This document shows, piece by piece, positions 1-7,264 of a stretch of 11,532 nucleotides of DNA. Position 1 is the stretch's first letter. Each line of letters starts with the position of its first letter. Source of the stretch: Phycisphaerales bacterium UBA6054 (lineage in GTDB: Bacteria > Planctomycetota > Phycisphaerae > Phycisphaerales > UBA1924); contig DIYM01000026.1 in assembly GCA_002429045.1 (NCBI GenBank), positions 1 to 11,532 of the forward strand, given 5' to 3'. A program made the translations under genes and the position numbers. The notes under the pieces are model-generated. The model searched no databases. It was given only the letters and a program-made list of their open reading frames with translations, and was not told where the DNA came from.

Positions 1-436
1 GATGCTCGGGGGGGGGGTGACGCCTTACAGGATCGTCGGGCATACGCACGAGCGTGAGGCGACGCGGCATCTGGGGCGTCCGGTGGCGTTTTCTCCGAGC
101 GTGGGGCCGTTTTTCAGGGGGATCACGGCGGTGGTGCGGGCGCGGGCCGCGGAGCCGGTGACGGAGGAGGGGTTGCTTGCGCGGCTCGCGGGTGCATATG
201 CGGGTTGTGGGTTGATTGAAGTGGTGGGAGAGACGCCGCGTGTGCAGGACGTTGTGGGGACGCCGATGGCCCGGGTGGGCGGGGTGGCGGTGTCGGAGGA
301 CGGGCTGGGCTTCGGGCTGGTGTGCGTGATCGACAACCTGCTCAAGGGGGCCGCGTCGCAGGCGGTGCAGAACCTGAATCTGGCGTTCGGGTTCGGGCGT
401 GATCTGTCGTTGGGTGTCCGGGAGGCGGCGGTATGA
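1..436 (+). CDS. argC: N-acetyl-gamma-glutamyl-phosphate reductase, C-terminal part (5' end outside window)
   Basis: ArgC is the NADPH-dependent cytoplasmic enzyme that reduces N-acetylglutamyl phosphate to N-acetylglutamate semialdehyde, the third step of arginine synthesis. Only about the last 144 residues are here, read from base 2 in frame, and the gene starts upstream of the window. The visible part matches the C-terminal half of the family. A 'PYRIVGHTHERE' segment corresponds to the His-containing motif after the substrate-binding domain. 'FSPSVGPFFRGI' is the conserved strand-and-loop ending in RGI. 'PRVQDVVGT' and the strongly conserved 'IDNLLKGAASQAVQNLNL' lie near the end. The stop (434-436) overlaps the argH start as ATGA, so the two genes are very probably co-transcribed and translationally coupled. 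The Met at base 2 is internal, not a start. The catalytic Cys and the NADP-binding domain cannot be checked because they lie upstream. Confidence 0.93.
   Translation, partial: MLGGGVTPYRIVGHTHEREATRHLGRPVAFSPSVGPFFRGITAVVRARAAEPVTEEGLLARLAGAYAGCGLIEVVGETPRVQDVVGTPMARVGGVAVSEDGLGFGLVCVIDNLLKGAASQAVQNLNLAFGFGRDLSLGVREAAV
420..425 (+). promoter_or_regulatory. Shine-Dalgarno site of argH, inside the argC end
   Basis: GGGAGG lies seven bases before the ATG at 433 and within the last codons of argC. It fixes the argH start and supports reinitiation at the ATGA overlap. Few other genes in this window have such a site. Confidence 0.7.
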
Positions 437-1725
437 GCGGGTATCTTTGGGAGAAGACTGGGACCGCGACCGACGAGGGCGCGATGCGGTTCATGGCCGG
501 GGAAGACGTGGTGCTCGATCGCGAGTTGTTCGTGTTCGATCTCCGCGCGACGGCGGCGCATGCGCGTGGGTTGGGACGGCGGGGTTTCCTGTCGGCGTCG
601 GATGTCGGGCGGATTGTCTCGGCGCTCGACGAGCTGTCGGGGTTGTGGGCGGGCGGGGGGTTCGTGCTCGATGGGCGGTACGAGGACGGGCATTCGGCGA
701 TCGAGTCGTTCCTGACCGAGCGTCTGGGCGACGCGGGGAAGCGTGTGCATCTGGGGCGCAGCCGGAACGACCAGGTGTTGGCGGCGACGCGCCTGTACGC
801 TGTCGATGCGTTGGGTCGGCTTGTGTTGTTGCTCCGGGAGAGTGCCGGGGCGGCGTTGGAGCGTGCGCGTGATCACGCGATGGATCCGATGCCGGGGTAC
901 ACGCATCTTCAGAGGGCGGTTCCGTCGAGCGTTGGGTTGTGGATGGCGTCGTTCGCCGAGTCGTTCTGCGAGTCCGCGGAGTTGTGCTCGTTGACCCGCG
1001 GCTGGCTCAACGCGAGCCCGCTGGGGACCGCGGCGGGGTACGGGGTGAATCTGGATCTGGACCGGGGTGGGGTGCGCGATGAGTTGGGGTTCGGTCGGTT
1101 GACGATCAACCCGATGGCGGCGCAGGCCGGGCGGGGCAAGCACGAGGTGCAGGTGGTCGGCGCGATGTGGCAGGCGATGCAGGACGTGCGTCGGCTCGCG
1201 TGGGACCTGAGCCTGTTCAGCACGGACGAGTTCGGTTTCGTGCGGATGGCCGACACGGCCACGACGGGATCGTCGATCATGCCCAACAAGCGGAACCCGG
1301 ACCTGGCGGAGTTGCTCCGCGGGGCGTGCGCGACGGTCGGCGGTTGCCTGGCGGAGTTGCAGCAGGCGGTGAGCCTGCCGAGCGGGTATCACCGGGATTT
1401 GCAGGTGACCAAGCCGGCGTTGGTCCGGGCGGTGCGGACGACGCTGGACGCGGTCGGGCTGGTGCCGGGGGTGATCGGGGGGACCGAACTGCGTCTGGGG
1501 CGCATGCGTGCGGCGATCGATGCGTCGATGATGGCGACGGACCGGGCCGTGGAGTTGGCGGCGGGGGGGATGGCGTTCCGGGACGCGTACCGGGAGGTCG
1601 GCGAGTCGCTGGGCTCGCTGGGCGGGATCGATCCGGCAGAGAGTCTGAGGGCTCGGGTGTCGGCGGGTGCGTGCGGGGACCTGATGCTGGATGAGATCGG
1701 GGCGCGGGTCGCGGCGTTGTGCTGA
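433..1725 (+). CDS. argH: Argininosuccinate lyase
   Basis: ArgH cleaves argininosuccinate to arginine and fumarate, the last step of arginine synthesis, as a cytoplasmic homotetramer of the fumarase/aspartase superfamily. The 430-residue product shows the family blocks in order: 'GRSRNDQV' (108-115), 'PGYTHLQRAVP' (154-164, with the His that takes part in catalysis), and the signature 'GSSIMPNKRNPD' (279-290, containing the mobile-loop catalytic Ser). 'SGYHRDLQ' follows at 317-324. The ATG at 433 overlaps the argC stop and has a good ribosome binding site. The protein is somewhat shorter than the usual roughly 460 residues. Its N-terminus reads 'YLWEKTG' where many ArgH proteins have 'LWGGRF', and the position after DLQ is Val instead of the frequent Glu. 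From memory this resembles the branch found in Bacteroidetes. The argC neighbour makes another superfamily function (fumarase, adenylosuccinate lyase) unlikely. Confidence 0.95.
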   Translation: MSGYLWEKTGTATDEGAMRFMAGEDVVLDRELFVFDLRATAAHARGLGRRGFLSASDVGRIVSALDELSGLWAGGGFVLDGRYEDGHSAIESFLTERLGDAGKRVHLGRSRNDQVLAATRLYAVDALGRLVLLLRESAGAALERARDHAMDPMPGYTHLQRAVPSSVGLWMASFAESFCESAELCSLTRGWLNASPLGTAAGYGVNLDLDRGGVRDELGFGRLTINPMAAQAGRGKHEVQVVGAMWQAMQDVRRLAWDLSLFSTDEFGFVRMADTATTGSSIMPNKRNPDLAELLRGACATVGGCLAELQQAVSLPSGYHRDLQVTKPALVRAVRTTLDAVGLVPGVIGGTELRLGRMRAAIDASMMATDRAVELAAGGMAFRDAYREVGESLGSLGGIDPAESLRARVSAGACGDLMLDEIGARVAALC

Positions 1726-1735
1726 TCGGCGCATG

Positions 1736-1766
1736 AAAACGCCCGGCATCGGTCGGTGCCGGGCGT
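1736..1766 (-). terminator. Rho-independent terminator of the tricorn-like protease gene
   Basis: Bases 1740-1748 (CGCCCGGCA) and 1757-1765 (TGCCGGGCG) form a perfect nine-pair stem around an eight-base loop. Read on the minus strand, the stem is followed at once by TTTT (complement of 1736-1739), the form of an intrinsic terminator. It begins about 22 bases after the protease stop. Read on the plus strand, A residues precede the stem and no T run follows, so any effect on argH transcripts would be weaker. The convergent argH and protease genes share this 63-base gap. Confidence 0.85.
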
Positions 1767-1788
1767 GGGGACCTGTTGGGGGCTGCGT

Positions 1789-4700
1789 TTACTTGTCGGC
1801 TTCGTCGATGCCGATGCCGGTCCGGACCGGCTCGGCGGGTCGGTTGGCCGGGCGGTATGGGTCGCGTTCGATCTCGGCGAGGAGGTGCTGGACGCCCGCA
1901 TCGAGTTGGGGGTCGCGTCCGTCGGTCATCTGGGAGGGGTCGGCGATGACCTGGATGTCGGGATCGACGCCGTGCCCTTCGATGCCCCAGGTGCCGTCGA
2001 GTTCGTAGAAGCCGAAGTTGGGTACGGCGGTGTATCCGCCGTCGATGAGCCCGGGGACGGTGGAGATGCCGACGAGCCCACCCCAGGTGCGTGTGCCGAT
2101 GAGCTTTCCGATGCCGTGGTGCTTGAAGAGCCAGGGGAACATGTCGCCGCCTGAGCCTGCGTTGCCGTTGATGAGCATGGCCTTGGGTCCCTGGTGCGAG
2201 TCGTAGGGCCATGGCCAGTCTTTGCCGTCGCGGCGGTACCAGTAGTTGGTGCGGGGGCGGTTGAGGAGTTCGATGAATCGGTTGGGGATCTGGCCGCCTC
2301 CGTTCCATCGTTCGTCGATGAGGAGTGCCTCCTTGCCGATCTGGCCGTAGAACTGTCGGAAGAGCTCGTTCTGGCCCTGGATGCCGGTGTTCGGGACGTA
2401 GATGTAGCCGATCTTCCCGTCGGATGCTTCCTCGACGTAGCGGCGGTTGGCTTCGATCCAGGCGCGGTAGCGGAGGTTTGTCTCCGAGCCCATCGGTTTG
2501 ATGGTGACGGTGCGGGTGTGTTCGGTGGATCCGTCTTCTTCGGGAGTGTCTTCGGCTTCTGCGTCGGCGTGTTCTTCTTCGGAGGGCGGTGAGACGAGGG
2601 TGAGCGTGGTCTCGTCGCCCGCGGTGCCGATGAACATGGCCCAGGGGTCCTTGGAGGTATCGACGGGTCTGCTGTTGACGTGGGTGATGAGGTCGCCCTC
2701 GTTGATGTCGAGGCCGTGGGCGTTGAGGGGGTTGCGTGCGTCGGTGTCCCAGGGGGCGCCTTCGTAGATGGTTTCGATGATGAAGCCGGTGTGGGTGTTG
2801 CCTTCGGGGTCGGTGATGGATCCGACGGCGTAGTCGACGCCGAGCATGCCGACGTTTGTGGAGGGCTGGCCCTCGGTGTCGCCGCCCCAGTAGTAGGCGT
2901 GGCCGACGTTGAGTTCGCCGATCATCTCGCCGATGATGTAGGAGACGTCTTCTCGGGAGACGGCGTCATCGACGAGGGGGAGGTATTGGTCGAGGACGGC
3001 GTCCCAGTCCACGCCGTGCATGTTCTCGACGTAGAAGAAGTCGCGGTGGCGTCGCCAGGCGTCGGTGACGATCTGCTTCCACTCTTCGCGGAGTTCGACG
3101 GTTTTGGTGAGTTCGAGTTCGAGGGGCGAGCCGGACTGGCCCGCCTTGGCGTCGACCATGACCCATCCTGCGGGCGTGGCGGCGCCGAGCTTCTTCCCGT
3201 CGCCCGAGAGGGCGTAGCCGAGCGCGATGCCGAGGACGGTCTTCTCGCTGGGTTCGTCGGCCTCGATGTCGTAGATCTTGAGCGAGGGCGCGTTCCCGTT
3301 GGTGCGGAGGTAGAGGAGGTGGCCCTTGTCGTTGGTGGCGAGTTGGGCGAAGTTGCCCGACGCGACATCGAGCTCGAAGCCGCGGGCCTCGAAGTGTTCG
3401 AGGTCGATTTCCAGTGGCTTGTCTTCGTCGTCCTCGTCGGCTTCACCGGCGGCGTCGAGGAGGTCGTCGGGGACTTCGGTGGAGGTGCGGGTGGCCGACC
3501 AGGTGCCGCCGATGCCGAGCTCGACGATTTCCCATGTTCCGGTGAGCGAGTCGCCGCTGAGGGTGCCCTTCTGGATGACGGTCACGCCCTGCTCGTTGGA
3601 CTCGGAGTAGTACTCATTGGTGTCGCGGTTGAAGGTGACGTCGCCGTCGATCTCGTCGGATTCGCCCATGGACTCGGAGCGTCCGGAGATGTTGCCCTCG
3701 TTGTCGACGACGATGGTGAGGGTGAACGGGACCTCGTCCTGCGGCATGCCGAGGGCGGCGAAGCCGCTGGCCGAGCCTTCCCAGACGCCCCAGAGGGGGT
3801 GGTCTCGGTCGAAGTTGTCTTCGGTCTCGTCTCCGTCTTCTGATGCGTCTTCCGCTTCGTCCGCGTCGTCGCTGTCGGTTTCGTCCGATGCTTCGGGGTC
3901 GTCGGCGGATTCGTCTTCGGTGGCTTGGTCTTCTGTGTCCTCTTCCTCTTCTTCCCAGGTTTCTTCGTCGGTCTCGAGGAGCCTGGTGTTCTCGACGTCG
4001 GCGTTGAGTGGGACGGCGATCAGCTTGCCGGTGTCCGCGTACACGAAGGTCGACCCGACGTCTTCGTAGTCGGGGCTGGTGAAGTCCCGGTTGGACTGGT
4101 AGTAGAGGTATTCGCCGTCGCGTGAGAACGTCGGCGAGGAGTCGTTGAAGAAGCCGGAGGTGACCTGGTGGAGCTCGTCGTTCTCGATGTCGTAGACGTA
4201 GATGGAGCTGGTCAGGCCGCGCTCGGGCTGGCGGGAGTATGTCAGCCATTTGGAGTCGTGCGACCACGAGACGTTGGGCTGGTTGGCCCAGGGCTCGGTG
4301 TCGAAGTGCTTCATGTCGCCGGTCTCGACATCGACGAGGTACATCTTGCCGGCCTTGTCGGTGAGGCAGATGGTCTCGGAGTCGGGGGACCAGACGCAGT
4401 CCATCCAGTAGGTTTTGTTGCCGTCCGTGAGCTGGCGGGTCTCTCCCTTGCCGTCGGACTGTGTGATGTAGAGTTCGTACTCGCCGTCCTGGTCGGAGAA
4501 GTAGGCGATCCACTTGCCCGAGGGGCTCCAGGCGGGGAGGCGTTCGGCGGCTCCGGAGGTGTCGGTGATCTGGCGGGGCGGGCCGTTCTCGGCGGGGATG
4601 GTGTAGATGTCGCCGCGTGCTTCGACGACGGCGCGTTTGCCGGTGGACGAGATGCCGGCGGAGGCGATGTTGCCCGCGGCGTTGATGCGTTTGTCGCGGA

Positions 4701-5613
4701 GCGTTGCCCGGGCGCCAGGCACGGTGATATCGACCGGCGATGTGTTCTCGTTGGCGAGGTCGAGCAGGTAGATCTGCGATCCGAGTTGGAAGACGATCTC
4801 GCCGCGTCCGTTGGCGCCGGGGCCGATGGACGGGAACTTGACGTCCTTGTTCCCGAAGCGGGTGATCTGGCGTCGTTCGTCGGTGCGCGGGTTGAAGGAC
4901 CAGATGTTCAGGCGTGCTTCGTCGCCCTGGTCGGAGAGGTAGTAGAGGACCCCGTCGTGCCACATGGGGCTGGTGTCGGTGCCTTCCCAGTCGGTGGCCT
5001 GGCGGGCGGAGTTGTCGGAGAGGTTGTAGAGCCAGATGTCGGTGGCGAGCCCGCCGCGGTATCGCTTCCAGGTGCGGAAGTCGCGGGAGTTGGGCGTGTA
5101 TGCGAGCCAGGCGCCGTCCGCGGAGATGGAGCCTGCGGCGCCGTAGGGGATGGGGAGTGTTTCGGGCATGCCGCCTTCGGAGGAGACGGTGAAGAGTTGC
5201 TGCTGGGCGGGGTTGCCGGAGAGCGCGTTGTGGGAGAAGACGAGCCCGTTGGAGGCGGACCAGTCGTGGAGGCGTTCGTTGGCGGGGTGGTGCGTGACCC
5301 GCTGGGGGATGCCCCCGTTGACGGAGACGGTGTAGAGGTCGCGGTCTCCTTCGTAGTTTCCGATGAAGGCGACCTCGGTGCCGTCGGCGTTGAACTTGGG
5401 GAAGGTTTCCTGCCCGGGGGGGCTGGCGAGGGGGCGTGCGGTGCCTCCGTTACGGGAGACGACCCAGAGGTCGTTGGCGTAGGCGAAGACGATCTCGCTG
5501 GCGGAGACGTCTGGGTAGCGGAACATGCCGGGGTTCGCGTCTTGTGCCAAGGCGGGGGCGGCGTGTGCGGCGGTGAGGCCGCCGACAACGGCGAGCAGTT
5601 GGGGGATCTTCAT
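1789..5613 (-). CDS. Secreted tricorn-like S41 peptidase (beta-propellers, PDZ, protease domain)
   Basis: This is a 1274-residue homologue of tricorn protease, which in archaea trims proteasome products into small peptides. Residues 1-23 look like a signal peptide with an 'ALA' cleavage site before Gln24, so it probably acts in the periplasm or outside. Residues 30 to about 545 contain PD40/TolB-like propeller strands such as 'AWSPSGKWIAYFSDQDGEYE' (361-380) and 'FSRDGEYLYYQSNRD' (496-510). The propeller is interrupted by a very acidic stretch (about 549-602) and a small beta-rich domain (603-709), and resumes near 740-820. A helical C1-like region, a PDZ-like domain (about 919-1010, followed by another acidic loop) and the C-terminal protease domain follow. 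His905, Ser1154 (in 'NAGSGGDMF') and Glu1212 (in 'GIEGHGVDPDI') match tricorn His746, Ser965 and Glu1023. The Ser-Glu spacing is 58 in both. Gly904 replaces tricorn Ser745. No clear ribosome binding site precedes the ATG, but the signal peptide supports this start. Confidence 0.93.
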   Translation of the reverse strand: MKIPQLLAVVGGLTAAHAAPALAQDANPGMFRYPDVSASEIVFAYANDLWVVSRNGGTARPLASPPGQETFPKFNADGTEVAFIGNYEGDRDLYTVSVNGGIPQRVTHHPANERLHDWSASNGLVFSHNALSGNPAQQQLFTVSSEGGMPETLPIPYGAAGSISADGAWLAYTPNSRDFRTWKRYRGGLATDIWLYNLSDNSARQATDWEGTDTSPMWHDGVLYYLSDQGDEARLNIWSFNPRTDERRQITRFGNKDVKFPSIGPGANGRGEIVFQLGSQIYLLDLANENTSPVDITVPGARATLRDKRINAAGNIASAGISSTGKRAVVEARGDIYTIPAENGPPRQITDTSGAAERLPAWSPSGKWIAYFSDQDGEYELYITQSDGKGETRQLTDGNKTYWMDCVWSPDSETICLTDKAGKMYLVDVETGDMKHFDTEPWANQPNVSWSHDSKWLTYSRQPERGLTSSIYVYDIENDELHQVTSGFFNDSSPTFSRDGEYLYYQSNRDFTSPDYEDVGSTFVYADTGKLIAVPLNADVENTRLLETDEETWEEEEEDTEDQATEDESADDPEASDETDSDDADEAEDASEDGDETEDNFDRDHPLWGVWEGSASGFAALGMPQDEVPFTLTIVVDNEGNISGRSESMGESDEIDGDVTFNRDTNEYYSESNEQGVTVIQKGTLSGDSLTGTWEIVELGIGGTWSATRTSTEVPDDLLDAAGEADEDDEDKPLEIDLEHFEARGFELDVASGNFAQLATNDKGHLLYLRTNGNAPSLKIYDIEADEPSEKTVLGIALGYALSGDGKKLGAATPAGWVMVDAKAGQSGSPLELELTKTVELREEWKQIVTDAWRRHRDFFYVENMHGVDWDAVLDQYLPLVDDAVSREDVSYIIGEMIGELNVGHAYYWGGDTEGQPSTNVGMLGVDYAVGSITDPEGNTHTGFIIETIYEGAPWDTDARNPLNAHGLDINEGDLITHVNSRPVDTSKDPWAMFIGTAGDETTLTLVSPPSEEEHADAEAEDTPEEDGSTEHTRTVTIKPMGSETNLRYRAWIEANRRYVEEASDGKIGYIYVPNTGIQGQNELFRQFYGQIGKEALLIDERWNGGGQIPNRFIELLNRPRTNYWYRRDGKDWPWPYDSHQGPKAMLINGNAGSGGDMFPWLFKHHGIGKLIGTRTWGGLVGISTVPGLIDGGYTAVPNFGFYELDGTWGIEGHGVDPDIQVIADPSQMTDGRDPQLDAGVQHLLAEIERDPYRPANRPAEPVRTGIGIDEADK

Positions 5614-5657
5614 GGTGGTTCCAGTGGGAAGGAATACGGATAGAGAGACAGATGCTG

Positions 5658-5673
5658 CGGGAGGATTCTCCCG
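5658..5673. repeat. Short inverted repeat in the leader region of the protease gene
   Basis: CGGGAG (5658-5663) and CTCCCG (5668-5673) form a perfect six-pair stem with a four-base loop. It extends by two more pairs if one base is bulged. It lies 45 bases before the protease start in the 132-base gap after sdaA. No T run follows on the minus strand, so it is not a standard terminator. It could be a leader hairpin, an operator half-site pair, or chance. I see no convincing -35/-10 pair for the protease gene in this gap. Confidence 0.35.
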
Positions 5674-5704
5674 GCATTGTTTACTGGAAGTTGGCGTCGG
5701 GGGT

Positions 5705-5728
5705 TTCAGATCCCGGGGGTGTTCTGAA
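5705..5728. repeat. Inverted repeat just after the sdaA stop
   Basis: TTCAGA (5705-5710) and TCTGAA (5723-5728) are perfect inverted arms around 12 G-rich bases. The repeat starts 18 bases past the sdaA stop on the minus strand. It could form the stem of a weak terminator, but there is no T run after it, so the role is uncertain. Confidence 0.3.
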
Positions 5729-5745
5729 CGGGCGGCCCGGGCGGG

Positions 5746-7176
5746 TCAGCACTCGGCGAGCCCCACGGTGACGTTCAGCTTGACCGCGAGCCCGCCCAGG
5801 GAGGTCTCTTTGTAGCGTTCGTTCATCTCGACGGCGGTCTCCCACATGGCGGCGATGACCTCGTCGAGGGAGACGCGTGCTTGCGTGGGGTCGGACTGCT
5901 CGGCGATGGTGCAGGCGGCGATGGCTTTGACGGCGCCCATGGCGTTCCGCTCGATGCATGGGATCTGGACCAGGCCCGCGACGGGGTCGCAGGTCATGCC
6001 GAGGTGGTGCTCCATGGCGATCTCGGCGGCCATCAGGACCTGGGCGGGGGTGGCGCCGCGGAGTTCGGCGAGCCCGGCGGCGGCCATGGCGCTGGAGACG
6101 CCGATCTCGGCCTGGCAGCCCCCCATGGCGGCGGAGATGGTGGCGTTCTGCTTGAAGAGCGCGCCGATCTGGCCCGCGGTGAGCAGGAAGCGCTCGATCT
6201 CCTCGTCGCTGATCGGGTCGGGCGCGAAGCACGCGCGGTACATGAGCACCGCGGGGATGACGCCCGCGGCGCCGTTGGTCGGCGCGGTGACCACTCGGCC
6301 CATCGCGGCGTTCTCTTCGTTGACGGCGATCGCGAAGCAGCTGACGCAGCGGAGGAGGTCCTCGAACGCGGGCTCGGCCCGGCGGACGGTGTGGACGAGC
6401 CGGTCGATGTCTTCGCGTTCGATGTCGGGGACGATGTCTCGGAGGAGGGCTGGGGCGCGGCGGTGGACCTCGAGCCCCCCGGGGAGGATGCCGTCGTTGC
6501 GGCAGCCGCGTCGCACGGATTGGCGCATGACGTCCCAGAGCCGGAGCGATTCGCGGCGGATGGTCTCGGCGTCGCGCCAGCAGAGTTCGTTCTGGCGGAC
6601 GATCTGGCTGATCGGCTCGTTGGTCCGGACGTGGGCGTTGAGGAGATCCTGGGCGTGGTGGATGGGGTGTGTGGGGAGGGGGCGGTCTTGGGGCTGGTCC
6701 TGGGTGCCTTCGTCCTCGCGGGCGATGAAGCCGCCGCCGAGTGAGAAGTAGGTCTGTGTGGCATCGCCGGCGGCGGTGCGTGCGGTGCACCGGATGGCGT
6801 TGGCGTGGGCGGGGTGGCGTTCGTTCTTGCAGAACACGATGTCGGTCGCGGGGTCGAAGGGGACGCGGGCCGATCCGATGTGGACGGACCTGGAGGCGTT
6901 GAGGGCGTGGAGGAGGTCGTCAACGATGGCGGGCTCGATGGTCTCGGGATCTTCGGAGAGCATGGCGAGGCAGAGCGCCTTGTCGGTCGCGTGCCCGTTG
7001 CCGGTCAGGGCGAGGCTGCCGAGCAGTTCGTAGCGGAAGCCTTTGATGCTGTGCGCGGGGTGGCGTTCGAGCGTCTCGCGGAGGAATCGCTGGGCGATGC
7101 GCCACGGCCCGAGGGTGTGGGAGCTCGACGGCCCGATCCCCACCTTGAACATGTCGAAGACGCTGATGGTCGGCAT
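5746..7176 (-). CDS. sdaA: L-serine dehydratase, single-chain iron-sulfur type
   Basis: The enzyme converts L-serine to pyruvate and ammonia with a [4Fe-4S] cluster instead of pyridoxal phosphate, in the cytoplasm. The 476-residue product starts with 'SVFDMFKVGIGPSSSHT', the family N-terminus, which fixes the start at 7176 although the frame stays open far upstream. The beta domain is followed by the catalytic alpha domain with 'VTAPTNGAAGVIPA' (296-309). Cys354, Cys396 and Cys407 have the spacing (42 and 11 residues) of the cluster ligands Cys343, Cys385 and Cys396 of the Legionella enzyme. The chain ends in Cys476. In the Legionella enzyme the terminal Cys reaches into the active site and binds the cluster iron ('tail in mouth'). 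Here the segment before that Cys is several residues longer than I recall for typical members. It lies 88 bases downstream of the phosphatase gene. There is no Shine-Dalgarno site, and a -10-like element sits just before the ATG. Confidence 0.96.
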   Translation of the reverse strand: MPTISVFDMFKVGIGPSSSHTLGPWRIAQRFLRETLERHPAHSIKGFRYELLGSLALTGNGHATDKALCLAMLSEDPETIEPAIVDDLLHALNASRSVHIGSARVPFDPATDIVFCKNERHPAHANAIRCTARTAAGDATQTYFSLGGGFIAREDEGTQDQPQDRPLPTHPIHHAQDLLNAHVRTNEPISQIVRQNELCWRDAETIRRESLRLWDVMRQSVRRGCRNDGILPGGLEVHRRAPALLRDIVPDIEREDIDRLVHTVRRAEPAFEDLLRCVSCFAIAVNEENAAMGRVVTAPTNGAAGVIPAVLMYRACFAPDPISDEEIERFLLTAGQIGALFKQNATISAAMGGCQAEIGVSSAMAAAGLAELRGATPAQVLMAAEIAMEHHLGMTCDPVAGLVQIPCIERNAMGAVKAIAACTIAEQSDPTQARVSLDEVIAAMWETAVEMNERYKETSLGGLAVKLNVTVGLAEC

Positions 7177-7182
7177 GGGGCG

Positions 7183-7188
7183 ATGGTA
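7183..7188 (-). promoter_or_regulatory. Candidate -10 element of sdaA, possibly leaderless
   Basis: On the minus strand TACCAT is followed by six bases (CGCCCC) and then the sdaA ATG. A start of transcription about seven bases past a -10 box would fall at or next to the ATG, giving an mRNA with no leader. No Shine-Dalgarno sequence competes with this reading. No clear -35 box is seen. The sigma factor gene shows the same spacing. Confidence 0.4.
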
Positions 7189-7264
7189 TTCGTTGGCGCG
7201 CCGCGTCCGTGCGCGTGGGCGTTCGCGCGGATCGTGAATGCTCTTTCGTGGCGTGCGTGCGGGG

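Noticed and set aside
25..1749. A 574-codon minus-strand frame opposite argC and argH
   Set aside because: Its composition (Arg, Pro, His) is typical of an antisense shadow. argC and argH are clear family members on the plus strand.
3808..3969. Possible tandem repeat DNA in the acidic region of the protease
   Set aside because: The bases are repetitive in feel (GTC/TTC triplets) because Asp and Glu codons recur. I could not find a regular repeat unit or direct copies.
4168..5643. A 491-codon plus-strand frame opposite the protease
   Set aside because: It is a Gly/Val/Asp/Glu-rich shadow of the propeller region with no domain. The same holds for the plus-strand frame at 2680-3843.
5614..5745. 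Search for a promoter and a terminator between sdaA and the protease
   Set aside because: Only short inverted repeats were found. No T run follows them and no convincing -35/-10 pair or TANNNT at six bases from the ATG is present.
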